From Planctomyces sp. SH-PL14 (lineage in GTDB: Bacteria > Planctomycetota > Planctomycetia > Planctomycetales > Planctomycetaceae): DNA of 64,000 nt. A model generated the notes under the pieces. It made no database searches, was not told the origin of the DNA, and worked only from the letters and a program-made list of their open reading frames with translations. Positions within the stretch are counted from its first letter, which is position 1, and each line of letters opens with the position of its first letter. The stretch spans positions 6,776,001-6,840,000 of the forward strand of contig NZ_CP011270.1 of assembly GCF_001610835.1 (NCBI RefSeq), read 5' to 3'. This document shows, in pieces, positions 46,655 to 55,831 of this stretch. Position numbers and translations under genes: made by a program.

Positions 46655-46873
46655 CGGAGCGCGTGGTCCGCTGATGCGGCCGCGTCGCGATCGGCGAATC
46701 GTGCGGCAGCAGATTGCCGTCATTCGCTGCGGCAAATCGCTCCAGGCAAACGCGTTGCAATCTTTGCACTCTCCCGGCCCAACCCTGGGCTTGGTCTCCC
46801 TGGGGCCCCGAAGACGGGGCTAAAATTTCGCCACGATCGACTGGATGATCGCGGTCAATGGGAGTCGGCAGGG

Positions 46874-47341
46874 ATGCCTCGAACCTGGTCACGTCGGACT
46901 CTGCTCCGCCGTCTGCTCTTGCTCGCCCTGGCCGCCCCCGCGTCCGGTTGCGGCACGATCCTCTACCCGGAGCGCCGCGGCCAGCCGGGCGGGCCGATCG
47001 ACTGGAAGGTCTTCGCTCTCGACGGGATCTTCCTGCTCCTGTTCGTCATCCCGGGCGTGATCGCCTTCGCGGTCGACTTCACGACCGGAGCGATCTATCT
47101 CCCGACCGATTGCTCGGGGGGCGTCCCGGTCTCTTCGACGAAAGTCCCCCGCGACGAACTCCATCCGACCGGGATCGCGAAAGCCGTTTCGAGGCTGATC
47201 GGCCGGACGATCCATCTGAAGGAGGGAGAATACGCGACCGAGGAACTCAACACGGTCGACGAACTCCCCACCGCCTTCGAGCAGGTTGCCCTCCGCGAAC
47301 GGCGCGACCCAACCGTGCTCCGCTGCCAGTCTCCAGAATAG
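46874..47341 (+). CDS. Small lipoprotein with one membrane helix
   Basis: 155 residues. Lipobox-like PASGC (LALAAPASGCGT), GTILYPERRGQPGG, one membrane segment (VFALDGIFLLLFVIPGVIAFAVDFTTGAIYLP), then a polar C-terminal region. The GTILYPER...DWKVFALDG layout resembles YceK/DUF1375-type proteins, though this is weak. The ATG at 46874 has GGCAGGG upstream. Confidence 0.6.
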   Translation: MPRTWSRRTLLRRLLLLALAAPASGCGTILYPERRGQPGGPIDWKVFALDGIFLLLFVIPGVIAFAVDFTTGAIYLPTDCSGGVPVSSTKVPRDELHPTGIAKAVSRLIGRTIHLKEGEYATEELNTVDELPTAFEQVALRERRDPTVLRCQSPE

Positions 47342-47364
47342 CATCGAGGCTGCGCCCGCGCTGC

Positions 47365-47442
47365 ATTATCTGTGTGCATCCGTGTTCATCTGTGGCCAGT
47401 TCATTTTCTAGCCACAGATACACACAGATGAACGCAGATAAG
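47365..47442. repeat. Palindromic TCTGTGTGCATCCGTGTTCATCTGTGG repeat
   Basis: The left arm (TTCATCTGTGGC) and right arm (GCCACAGATACACACAGATG) form an imperfect hairpin between the convergent lipoprotein and isomerase genes. The sequence type is a common dispersed bacterial palindromic repeat; only one copy is in this window. Confidence 0.6.
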
Positions 47443-47468
47443 AGCCGTCGCGTTTGCCGACGGTGTGT

Positions 47469-48488
47469 TCAGAACCCACGCGCCGTCTTGATGTCGTCCA
47501 TCGTCCGCAGGTCGTAATCGATGCCGACGTAGTCCAGGAGCGAGCAGAGCGCCCGGACCGCGACCCCCATCCCGTCCGGCCCGCTGAACCCGCCGAACTG
47601 GCCCCCTCCCTTGAGGTGCGGCTCGAGCTCCAGGAAGACGCCCGGGCAGCCCAGGGCCTGCATCTTCGAGGTCATCGCGGAGAGGTTCTCCTTGAGGTTC
47701 CGCAGGATCGCCTCGTGGCCGGAGTCGCCGATGTCGGCCGGGACGAAGTTCTTCAGCCGCTCCTCGTCCACCACGCCGGTCCATTCGAGCGTCGGATCGA
47801 CGCGGTAATCCTTGATGTGCGCCCAGCCCATCCAGTCCCGCATGGCGACGAACTCGTTGAAGCAGACGACTGGCGAGAGGTTCTGCGACGAGAGGTTCCC
47901 GCCGTCGAAAATACAGACGAGGTTTGGCCGGTTGACCTTCTCGGCCAGGGCCGCCAGGAGCCGCCCGTTCTGGCCGATCAGGTTCGCTTCGACTTCCAGG
48001 CCGTAGACCAGGCCGTGCTTGGCGCACTCGGCGACGATCGGGTTCAGCTTCTCGACCGCCTGATCGATGTACTTCCAGGGATCGTCCCCCTTGGGGTGGT
48101 AGAACGAGAAGCCGCGGAGGAGCTTCGCGCCGAGCGCCTTGGCGGAGTGGATGCTGCGGGCGACTTCCGTCTCGATGTACTGCTGGATCGGGACGAACTT
48201 GTTGTGCGAGCCGTCCTCCTGGTCGATCAGCTTGATCTTGCCGATCCGCGAGCCGATGCTCGTGACCTTCATCCCGTACTTCCCCTGCAGGTCGGCCAGC
48301 CGGGCGAGCTTCTCGTCGCTCAGCTCGGTGACGTGCTCGACCTTTCCCTCGCCGGTGACGTCGATGAACCGCGGGCTGTAGTAGTTGAGTCCCAGAGCGG
48401 AGATGACCGAGAGCTGTTCGACCGCGGTCTTGGAGAGCGCGGCCTCGTCGGCGAAGGCACTGAGGACGATGAACGGAGAGTGGGCCAT
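47469..48488 (-). CDS. Sugar phosphate isomerase/epimerase-like TIM-barrel protein
   Basis: 339 residues. AP-endonuclease-2-type barrel: [65 protein letters not shown] (metal-ligand Glu), [23 protein letters not shown] (His), [11 protein letters not shown] (Glu). The metal site looks complete. Substrate unknown; the family includes xylose, inosose and hydroxypyruvate isomerases. Confidence 0.85.
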   Translation of the reverse strand: MAHSPFIVLSAFADEAALSKTAVEQLSVISALGLNYYSPRFIDVTGEGKVEHVTELSDEKLARLADLQGKYGMKVTSIGSRIGKIKLIDQEDGSHNKFVPIQQYIETEVARSIHSAKALGAKLLRGFSFYHPKGDDPWKYIDQAVEKLNPIVAECAKHGLVYGLEVEANLIGQNGRLLAALAEKVNRPNLVCIFDGGNLSSQNLSPVVCFNEFVAMRDWMGWAHIKDYRVDPTLEWTGVVDEERLKNFVPADIGDSGHEAILRNLKENLSAMTSKMQALGCPGVFLELEPHLKGGGQFGGFSGPDGMGVAVRALCSLLDYVGIDYDLRTMDDIKTARGF

Positions 48489-48734
48489 GATTTCCTCGCA
48501 ATTCCAAGACGACGGCAGCCAGCGCGAAGCGGGATTCTAATGGCGACAGGGGAAATTGCCCGTCCGGGGGAGGCCATTTCTGCCGCCTGTTTGCGACACG
48601 TTCTCCGCAACTTCTTTCCATTGCCCCAGAAGCGGCGCGCCAGTGGAAATGGCTATCCGAATGCCATATCGTGACAGGGCCAGCCTCGGGCCCAGGCGGT
48701 CGCGATCGACGGGATTGCGACCGCCGGAAGAACG

Positions 48735-49790
48735 ATGCCGTGTTGTGAGACAGCAATGTCCGTCGTAATCGTCCGCATCCTGTACTACACCGCCGCCGTC
48801 GGAGCGGCGCTGGCCTACGTCCTCAATCCGAACTTCTTCCGCGTCCCGCCGGTCATCGAGGATCACCCGTTCCTCGTCTTCAGCGTGATGGTCGTGATCG
48901 CCTCGGCGATCCTGCTCGTCGACATCCTGATCCCCCGCAAGCGGGTCGAGACGATCTCGGCGATCTACTTCGGCCTCCTGATCGGGATGCTGCTGAGCCA
49001 CCTCCTCAACCTGGGGCTGCAGCCGGTCTTCAGCGGCTGGGGAGAGAACGGGATCGGGGTCCTGGGGGCCGTGACCCTCGTGACGTCGATCATGCTGCCG
49101 TACCTCTGCACGACGTTCCTGCTCCAGACGAAGGACCAGTTCCGGTTCGTGATTCCCTACGTCGAGTTCTCACGGGAGCTCAAGGGGGGGCGGCCGCTCG
49201 TTCTCGACAGCAGCGCCCTGATCGACGGCCGGATCGCGGACGTCATCGACACGAACGTCCTCGACGCCCAGTTCGTCGTCCCGCAGTTCATCCTCCATGA
49301 AGTCCAGGACATCGCCGACAGCCACGACAAGATCCGCCGCAGCCGCGGCCGGCGGGGGCTCGACGTTCTGAAGCGGCTCCAGCAGAACCCCAAGATCGAC
49401 GTGAAGGTCCAGGAGACCGACTCGACGAAGGGAAAGACGGTCGACCAGCGGCTGATCGAAGCCTGCCGCGAACTGAACGGCCGGCTCGTCACGAACGACC
49501 TCAACCTCAACAAGCTGGCGAGCGTCCAGGGGGTGGAGGTCGTCAACCTCAACGACGTCGCCAACGCCCTCAAGCCGCGGTTTATCCCGGGCGAGCATGT
49601 CCGGATCAAGATCGTGAAGGAAGGGGAGGGAATGGGCCAGGGGGTCGGCTACCTCGATGACGGCACGATGGTGGTCGTCGAGCAGGGCTCGCGCGAGATC
49701 GGCAGCGATGTCGACACGGTCGTGACGAGCGTCCTTCAGAACAGCGCCGGGCGGATGCTCTTCTGCCGCCTCATGGCGGAGACGAAATGA
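48735..49790 (+). CDS. PIN-TRAM domain membrane protein (YacL-like)
   Basis: 351 residues (344 if the ATG at 48756 is used). Four membrane segments in the first 130 residues, then a PIN domain (LVLDSSALIDGRIADVIDTNVL, FVVPQFILHEVQDIADS, GKTVDQRLIEACRELNGRLVTNDLNLNKLA) with the acidic residues of a PIN nuclease, and a TRAM RNA-binding domain at the end (PRFIPGEHVRIKIVKEGEGMGQGVGYLDDGTMVVVE). Expected: membrane-bound RNA-degrading or RNA-binding enzyme. The stop overlaps the cyclase start (ATGA), so they are coupled. Confidence 0.9.
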   Translation: MPCCETAMSVVIVRILYYTAAVGAALAYVLNPNFFRVPPVIEDHPFLVFSVMVVIASAILLVDILIPRKRVETISAIYFGLLIGMLLSHLLNLGLQPVFSGWGENGIGVLGAVTLVTSIMLPYLCTTFLLQTKDQFRFVIPYVEFSRELKGGRPLVLDSSALIDGRIADVIDTNVLDAQFVVPQFILHEVQDIADSHDKIRRSRGRRGLDVLKRLQQNPKIDVKVQETDSTKGKTVDQRLIEACRELNGRLVTNDLNLNKLASVQGVEVVNLNDVANALKPRFIPGEHVRIKIVKEGEGMGQGVGYLDDGTMVVVEQGSREIGSDVDTVVTSVLQNSAGRMLFCRLMAETK

Positions 49791-51598
49791 CGGAACCGGT
49801 CTCGATCGACCGACTCGAACAGGCCGCGCAAGTGACGCGCGACCGTCTGCTGGCCGAGCGGGGCCCTTCCGGGCATTGGACGGGGGAGTTGTCCACCTCC
49901 GCCCTCTCGACCGCCACGGCGGTCATGGCCCTCTTTCAGGTCGACAACGCGGACGGGACGAGTCTGCATCACGAACGGATCGCAGGCGGGCTCCGCTGGC
50001 TGGCGGATCACCAGAATGAGGACGGCGGCTGGGGAGACACGACGCTCAGCTTCAGCAACATCTCGACGACGATGCTGGGGTACGCCGTCTTCCACGCGAT
50101 CGATACCGAAGGGCGCTACGCGGCGACGCGCGACCGGGCCAAAGCGTACGTCGACCGCGCGGGGGGCGTCCCGGCGATCATTGCCCGTTACGGCAAGGAC
50201 AAGACCTTCTCCGTCCCGATCCTGACGCACTCGGCGCTCGCCGGCCTCGTCGACTGGCGGACGATCCCGCCGCTCCCGTTCGAGCTCGCCTGTCTGCCGC
50301 ATCAGCTCTATGCCGCGGTCCGGCTGCCGGTCGTCAGCTACGCCCTCCCGGCCCTGATCGCCATCGGGCAGGTCCGGCATCACTTCGCCAAGCCGTGGAA
50401 TCCGCTCGTGCGGTTCACCCGGGCGGCGGCCCGCGAGCGGAGCCTACGGATTCTGAGCCGGATCCAGCCGTCGAACGGCGGGTTCCTCGAGGCGGCCCCG
50501 CTGACGAGCTTCGTCACGATGAGCCTCGCCGCGATGGGACTGACCGATCATCCGGTCGTCGTCAAAGGGGTGGAGTTTCTTGTCCGGTCGCTCCGGCCGG
50601 ACGGAAGCTGGCCGATCGACACGAACCTGGCGACCTGGACCTCGACCCTCTCGACGAATGCCCTCGACGGGGACCTGCCGCCCGACGCGAAGCCGCCGCT
50701 CCAGCAGTGGCTCGTCAACCAGCAGTACCGGACCATCCACCCCTACACTCACGCTCCTCCCGGCGGCTGGGCCTGGACCGACCTCCCCGGCGGCGTCCCC
50801 GACGCCGACGACACGCCGGGAGCGATCCTGGCGCTGCTCAATCTGACCCGCGGCGCCGCTCTGCCGGAAGACGTGCGGGACGCCCTGAGAAACGGTGTTC
50901 GGTGGCTCCTCGATCTCCAGAACGGCGACCGGGGCTGGCCCACCTTCTGCCGCGGCTGGGGGCTGCTCCCGTTCGATCGCAGCGCCGCCGACATCTCCGC
51001 TCACGTCGTCCGAGCCCTTCATGGCTGGCTGACGCATCCCGATATCTCCGAATCAGATCCGTCGTCGCCCGACGGCGTGCAGCGGCCGGAAGTCGAGAAG
51101 GCGATCCGCGCCGGGATCCTGTATCTCGACCGGCACCAGCGGCCCGATGGAAGCTGGCTCCCGCTCTGGTTCGGGAATCAGCATTCGCCCCAGGAAGAAA
51201 ACCCGGTCTACGGGACGGCCCGCGTCCTCAAGGCGTATTCCGGCTCCCGGACGGAGCAGAGCCTGGCCTATCAGGCGGGGATCCGCTGGCTGCGGTCGGT
51301 CCAGAACGCCGACGGCGGGTGGGGGGGCGAAAAAGGGCTCCCCTCCAGCGTTGAGGAGACCGCCCTCGTGGTGGACGCCCTTCTGGACGATCCGGAGAGC
51401 GATCCGCAGGTGCAGCGGGGAGTGAAATGGCTCGTTGAACGGGTCGAGGCGGGGACGTGGTCGGACCCTTCTCCCATCGGTTTCTATTTCGCCAAATTGT
51501 GGTATTTTGAAAGGCTTTATCCGATCGTCTTCGCGACGGGCGCGTTACGCCACGCCCTCCATCGCCGACGGACACGGATCTCCGCCCGGCGGGGTTAA
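49787..51598 (+). CDS. Squalene-hopene-cyclase family terpene cyclase
   Basis: 603 residues. The class II cyclase proton-donor motif is DADD (339-342) in GGWAWTDLPGGVPDADDTPG, with QW-type repeats (NEDGGWGDT, PDGSWPID, NGDRGWPTFCRGWG, PDGSWLPLWFGNQ, NADGGWGGE). Both barrels of the SHC fold are present. Substrate could be squalene, giving hopanoids, or another polyprenyl; neighbouring genes do not include squalene synthases. Start ATG overlaps the PIN gene stop; a polyprenyl synthetase gene follows. Confidence 0.85.
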   Translation: MTEPVSIDRLEQAAQVTRDRLLAERGPSGHWTGELSTSALSTATAVMALFQVDNADGTSLHHERIAGGLRWLADHQNEDGGWGDTTLSFSNISTTMLGYAVFHAIDTEGRYAATRDRAKAYVDRAGGVPAIIARYGKDKTFSVPILTHSALAGLVDWRTIPPLPFELACLPHQLYAAVRLPVVSYALPALIAIGQVRHHFAKPWNPLVRFTRAAARERSLRILSRIQPSNGGFLEAAPLTSFVTMSLAAMGLTDHPVVVKGVEFLVRSLRPDGSWPIDTNLATWTSTLSTNALDGDLPPDAKPPLQQWLVNQQYRTIHPYTHAPPGGWAWTDLPGGVPDADDTPGAILALLNLTRGAALPEDVRDALRNGVRWLLDLQNGDRGWPTFCRGWGLLPFDRSAADISAHVVRALHGWLTHPDISESDPSSPDGVQRPEVEKAIRAGILYLDRHQRPDGSWLPLWFGNQHSPQEENPVYGTARVLKAYSGSRTEQSLAYQAGIRWLRSVQNADGGWGGEKGLPSSVEETALVVDALLDDPESDPQVQRGVKWLVERVEAGTWSDPSPIGFYFAKLWYFERLYPIVFATGALRHALHRRRTRISARRG

Positions 51599-51713
51599 TC
51601 GAGCCAGCTGCGTGCGGTTTCGACGGGGATGGTTCGAAACCTGCTGTCCGGAGCGTTCGGACGGGCGGCGCGTCGACCATGAGCGTCGCATGGAATGAGG
51701 AGTCACCTTGGAA

Positions 51714-53597
51714 ATGTCCTCACCTGGACAGGTATACACTGATTCGTCTGAACGAGCCCGGCAGGAAGGGGCTCGCTCGAATCGGTCGGGAGACTCCGAC
51801 GGAGACGACGCGGCCCCCACGAAGCGGACCGGACGCCGCAGCACCAGCCACCTCAAGGCGGTCCCGGAGACGCTCGCCGCGCGGGACAAGATGAAGGCGG
51901 ACTGCGACCGCTTCATGCAGTCGATCGACCGCAGCCAGGCCTTCACCAAGGACGAGCTGGAAATCTTCGGCCAGAGGTTCCTTGAGGAGCACGCGCTCCC
52001 GGAGAAGTACCTCGGCTTCGTGATGGTCCTGCTGGGGAACTCGTTCTGGAAGCGGCAGTTCCTGGCGGTCCCGTTCGAGAAGCGGCTGCTCCTCCTGCCG
52101 CACTGCCTGAAGCACGCCGAAGGCTGCCCCGCCGAGTACGACGAGTTCGGCCTCGACTGCGAGAAGTGCGGCGCCTGCTCGATCGCCGACTACAAGGTCC
52201 GGGCCGAGCAGCTCGGCTACAAGGTCCTCGTCGCGGAGGGCTCTCCGATCGTCCTCAAGATCATCGTCGAAGGGTACGTCGACGGGATCCTGGGGGTCGC
52301 GTGCCTCAATGTCCTCGAAAAGGCGATCGACAAAGTTCTTCTCGCCGGCGTTCCGTCGTTCGCCGTCCCGCTCCATTCCGGGGACTGCAAGAACACCAGC
52401 CTCGACGAGTCCTGGGTCTGGGACGTCCTCGACAAGTACGAGCCGCTCGACCAGCCGCAGACGACGACCTACATCCCGCTGATGCGGGCCTCCAACCGGA
52501 TGTTCAAGGAGGATTTCCCCCGGCTCCTCCCCCGCGTCCGGAGCAAGGACCCGGAGAAGACGAAGACGCCGCTCGCGATCACGGAAGACGTCGCTTACGA
52601 CTGGCTCGCCAACGGCGGCAAGCGGTTCCGCCCGTTCATCACGCTGGCCGCCTTCCACGCCCGCTCGAGCGGCGCGATCCTGCGGACCGACGTCGAGCAC
52701 CCGGTGAGCGATTCCGTGGCCCGCGTCGCGATGGCAATCGAGGCCTTCCACAAGGCGTCGCTCGTCCATGACGACATCCAGGACAACGACCTCTACCGCT
52801 ACGGCCGCGAGACGGTCCACCGGACGATGGGGATCGGTCCCGCGATCAACGTCGGCGACTACTTGATCGGCCTCGGTTACCGGCTCGTCAACTCGTGTCG
52901 CGGGGACCTCGGGGCGGATGTCGCCTGCGACATCCTCGACAGCATGGCGACGGCCCATATCCGCCTCTGCGACGGGCAGGGGGCCGAGATGGCGTGGCAG
53001 CGGAATCCGGACTGGACTCTCTCGCCACTCGACGCCCTTCAGATCTACGCCCTCAAGACCTCCCCGGCGTTCGAGGCGGCCCTCTATGCGGGGTTGCGGA
53101 TGGCCGGGCCGATGGAGCCGTACGCGGAAATGGTCTCGCAGTTCTGCCGGCAGGTCGGGGTCGGGTTTCAGATCCTGAACGACCTCAAGGACTGGGCGGG
53201 GGACAAGGACAACAAGCTCGTGGCGGGCCAGGACGCGCTGGCCCTCCGTCCGACGGTCCTGCTCGCTCTGGCGATGCAGTCCGCGACCCCCGAGCAGCGG
53301 AAGGAAGTCGCCTCGATCCTGCAGAGCGACGGAGACAGCCTCGCGCGGCTGAGCCGGCTGCGGCGGATCTTCTCCGCGACGGGCGCGTTCGAGAAAGCCC
53401 AGAGCCTCATCGAGAAATCCCGCGAGCGGGCGGAAGCGCTCGCCGACGCGACCGAACCGGTCGCGCTGCGGCAGCTCCTGTACTTCTTCATCGACACCGT
53501 TCTGGCCCCGGAAACCGACTCCGGTCCTCCGGAAGCGGACGCCATGCCGATGTCGCTGCCGGTCGTGAATCACGCCCCGCAGCTGGCGGCGCGATGA
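51714..53597 (+). CDS. DUF116 - polyprenyl synthetase fusion
   Basis: 627 residues. The first 60 residues are polar. About 100-270 is a DUF116 domain with its cysteine pattern ([27 protein letters not shown]) and [26 protein letters not shown]. About 290-610 is an all-trans polyprenyl diphosphate synthase: [15 protein letters not shown], first Asp motif [21 protein letters not shown], and a second motif NDLKDWAGD (DDxxD altered to NDxxD). It condenses isoprenyl diphosphates; product length unknown. GAGGAG precedes the start; TTG 51708 is an alternative. Confidence 0.85.
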   Translation: MSSPGQVYTDSSERARQEGARSNRSGDSDGDDAAPTKRTGRRSTSHLKAVPETLAARDKMKADCDRFMQSIDRSQAFTKDELEIFGQRFLEEHALPEKYLGFVMVLLGNSFWKRQFLAVPFEKRLLLLPHCLKHAEGCPAEYDEFGLDCEKCGACSIADYKVRAEQLGYKVLVAEGSPIVLKIIVEGYVDGILGVACLNVLEKAIDKVLLAGVPSFAVPLHSGDCKNTSLDESWVWDVLDKYEPLDQPQTTTYIPLMRASNRMFKEDFPRLLPRVRSKDPEKTKTPLAITEDVAYDWLANGGKRFRPFITLAAFHARSSGAILRTDVEHPVSDSVARVAMAIEAFHKASLVHDDIQDNDLYRYGRETVHRTMGIGPAINVGDYLIGLGYRLVNSCRGDLGADVACDILDSMATAHIRLCDGQGAEMAWQRNPDWTLSPLDALQIYALKTSPAFEAALYAGLRMAGPMEPYAEMVSQFCRQVGVGFQILNDLKDWAGDKDNKLVAGQDALALRPTVLLALAMQSATPEQRKEVASILQSDGDSLARLSRLRRIFSATGAFEKAQSLIEKSRERAEALADATEPVALRQLLYFFIDTVLAPETDSGPPEADAMPMSLPVVNHAPQLAAR

Positions 53598-53619
53598 TCG
53601 ATTCCCGACTGAGGACGAA

Positions 53620-55482
53620 GTGACGACGGCGGCAGGGACGACCGCGGAGCCCAACGCTCCCGAGATCTCGAACTGGCAGATGCTCCGCCGGCTGGTGCGC
53701 CTGGGCTATGAGTATCGCTGGGGCGCGCTCCTGATGGTCGTGATGCACGTCCTCCTCGTGGGGCTCGGCATCGCGACGCTGGGGCTGACGGGACTGGGGA
53801 TCGACTACATCCGCCATGTCGTCCAGCCGGACAGCCGCGCCCCCGCCTGGCCGTTCGGCATCGCTCCGCCGGCCGACTGGACCCCGCGGACGGTCGTCGC
53901 CATCCTCTCGCTCCTGATTCTTGTCGCCGCTCTGGCGAACGCCCTCGTGCGGTTCCTGGCCGCGATCGCGACCGCGAACCTGACGCAGACGATCCTCGTG
54001 GCGCTCCGGGCCGGGGTCTTCGAGAAACTCCAGCGGCTGAGCTTTCACTTCTACGACTCGGGCGAGAGCAGCTCGATCATCAACCGGGCGGCCGGCGACG
54101 TGAATGCGGTCCGGTCGTTCGTCGACGCCGTGCTGGTCAAGATCGTGACCGTCGCGCTGACGCTGGCGGTTTATCTCGTCTACATGCTCCGCGTGCATGT
54201 CGGGCTCACGTTCTGGTGCCTCATCTCCTCGCCTCTGCTGTGGATCGGGGCGGTGCTGTTCTCGCGGCTGGTGCAGCCCTCTTACCGCCGGGCGAGCGAG
54301 CTGGGGGACGCGATGGTCCGGACGCTCGTCGAGAGTCTGACGGGGATTCAGGTCATCAAAGGGTTCGCCCGCGAGCCGGAGGAGATCGCAAAGTTCGAAG
54401 CGGCGACGCGGCGGATCCGGGACCAGAAGGAGTCGATCTTCTGGCAGGTGAGCACCTACCAGCCGATCATGGGGCTGCTGACCCAGGTCAACATGCTGGT
54501 CCTGATCGGGTACGGCGGGATCCTGGTGGTCCGCGGCGAGGTTCAGCTCGGGGCAGGGCTGTTCGTCTTTGCGAACCTGCTGCACGAGTTCGCGAACCAG
54601 GTGAGCCAGATCGTCAACATCGCCAACACGATCCAGTCGAGCCTCGTCGGGGCGCAGCGGGTGTTCGAGGTTCTCGACGCTCCGGTTCAGATCCAGAGTC
54701 CGCCGGGGGCGGTCCGGCTGCCGCGGGCGCGGGGGATCGTCGAGTTTGCCGGGGTGACGTTTGGCTACCGTCCGGGGCAGCCGGTCCTGCATGACGTCTC
54801 GTTCCGGGGCGAGCCGGGGGAGCGGGTGGGGATCTGCGGGCCGACCGGTTCGGGCAAGACGACGCTCTTGAGCCTGATCATGCGGTTCTATGACGTCGAT
54901 GCCGGGCGGGTGATGATCGACGGGACGGATGTCCGCCAGCTCGATGTCGACGATCTCCGGCGGAACATGGGGATCGTGTTTCAGGACAGTTTTCTGTTCA
55001 GTCATACCGTGGCGGCGAATATCGCGTTCGGGCATCCGGAGGCGACGCTGGAGCAGATCGAGCGGGCGGCGCGGATCGCGCTCGCGGCGGAGTTTGTCGA
55101 AGCGTTGCCGCAGCGGTACGACACGGTGGTCGGGGAGCATGGCTCCAACCTCTCAGGCGGTCAGCGGCAGCGGTTGGCGATTGCGCGGGCCCTGTTGCCG
55201 GATCCTCCGATTCTGCTCTTGGACGATGCGACCGCTTCCGTCGACCCGGAGACGGAGCATGAGATCCGGGCGGCGCTGGATGCGGCGATGGAGCGGCGGA
55301 CGACGCTGGTGGTGTCGAACCGGGTGAGTACGTTGCGGAAGACGGACCGGATTCTGGTGATCGAGGATGGTCGGATCACGGCGGTGGGGACGCATCATGA
55401 TTTGATGGCGTCGTCGCCGTATTTCCGGCAATTGACGGATCTGCAGTACACGGACGCGCTGGAAGAAGTCGGCACGCCGTAA
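53620..55482 (+). CDS. ABC-type exporter, fused permease-ATPase
   Basis: 620 residues. Six membrane helices in residues 35-340 (type 1 ABC exporter fold), then an ATPase: Walker A GPTGSGKTTL, Q-loop VFQDSFLF, signature LSGGQRQRLAIARALL, Walker B PILLLDDATASVDPETE, H-loop reading VVSNRVSTLRK (Asn-Arg where His is usual). The missing H-loop histidine could lower ATPase rate or be compensated in a pair. It is 22 bases after the polyprenyl synthetase gene. Exports of this type carry lipids or peptides; a role in terpenoid lipid export is inference. Confidence 0.88.
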   Translation: MTTAAGTTAEPNAPEISNWQMLRRLVRLGYEYRWGALLMVVMHVLLVGLGIATLGLTGLGIDYIRHVVQPDSRAPAWPFGIAPPADWTPRTVVAILSLLILVAALANALVRFLAAIATANLTQTILVALRAGVFEKLQRLSFHFYDSGESSSIINRAAGDVNAVRSFVDAVLVKIVTVALTLAVYLVYMLRVHVGLTFWCLISSPLLWIGAVLFSRLVQPSYRRASELGDAMVRTLVESLTGIQVIKGFAREPEEIAKFEAATRRIRDQKESIFWQVSTYQPIMGLLTQVNMLVLIGYGGILVVRGEVQLGAGLFVFANLLHEFANQVSQIVNIANTIQSSLVGAQRVFEVLDAPVQIQSPPGAVRLPRARGIVEFAGVTFGYRPGQPVLHDVSFRGEPGERVGICGPTGSGKTTLLSLIMRFYDVDAGRVMIDGTDVRQLDVDDLRRNMGIVFQDSFLFSHTVAANIAFGHPEATLEQIERAARIALAAEFVEALPQRYDTVVGEHGSNLSGGQRQRLAIARALLPDPPILLLDDATASVDPETEHEIRAALDAAMERRTTLVVSNRVSTLRKTDRILVIEDGRITAVGTHHDLMASSPYFRQLTDLQYTDALEEVGTP

Positions 55483-55485
55483 ACC

Positions 55486-55797
55486 GCCCTTGCCGGACGG
55501 ACTTCCATAGCTCAAACCCAATGTGCCACGGCCGCTGGGGTCAAGGGGGTCTCACCCCCTTGCCGCCGGAGGCACTCCTGTGAGGAACCGTGGTAAGCAA
55601 CGGACGCCCCCTTTGTGTGACCGGCGTTGAGGACTCCACGCTCGCTCTGCGCTCGCAGCGGGTTGGTGAGGGGGCATCCGGCACCGTCTCCGCGTTCGGA
55701 CACTCACTCCTTCAGACATCTCCCGACGGCCAGGCCTCCGGCGGGCAAAGGGGCGTTGCCCCCTTGCATCCCCCACCAGGGTGCCCCTGGACCCGGT
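55486..55797 (+). repeat. Dispersed hairpin element, copy 9
   Basis: Full-length copy between two plus-strand genes. It starts four bases after the ABC gene stop, and its end 2 (CACCAGGGTGCCCCTGGACCCGG) lies 35 bases before the ATG of the PPO gene. The first hairpin reads CAAGGGGG-TCTCA-CCCCCTTG. Confidence 0.92.
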
Positions 55798-55831
55798 GAA
55801 TAAGTACCACGCGCGAAACTATCATTGCGAT

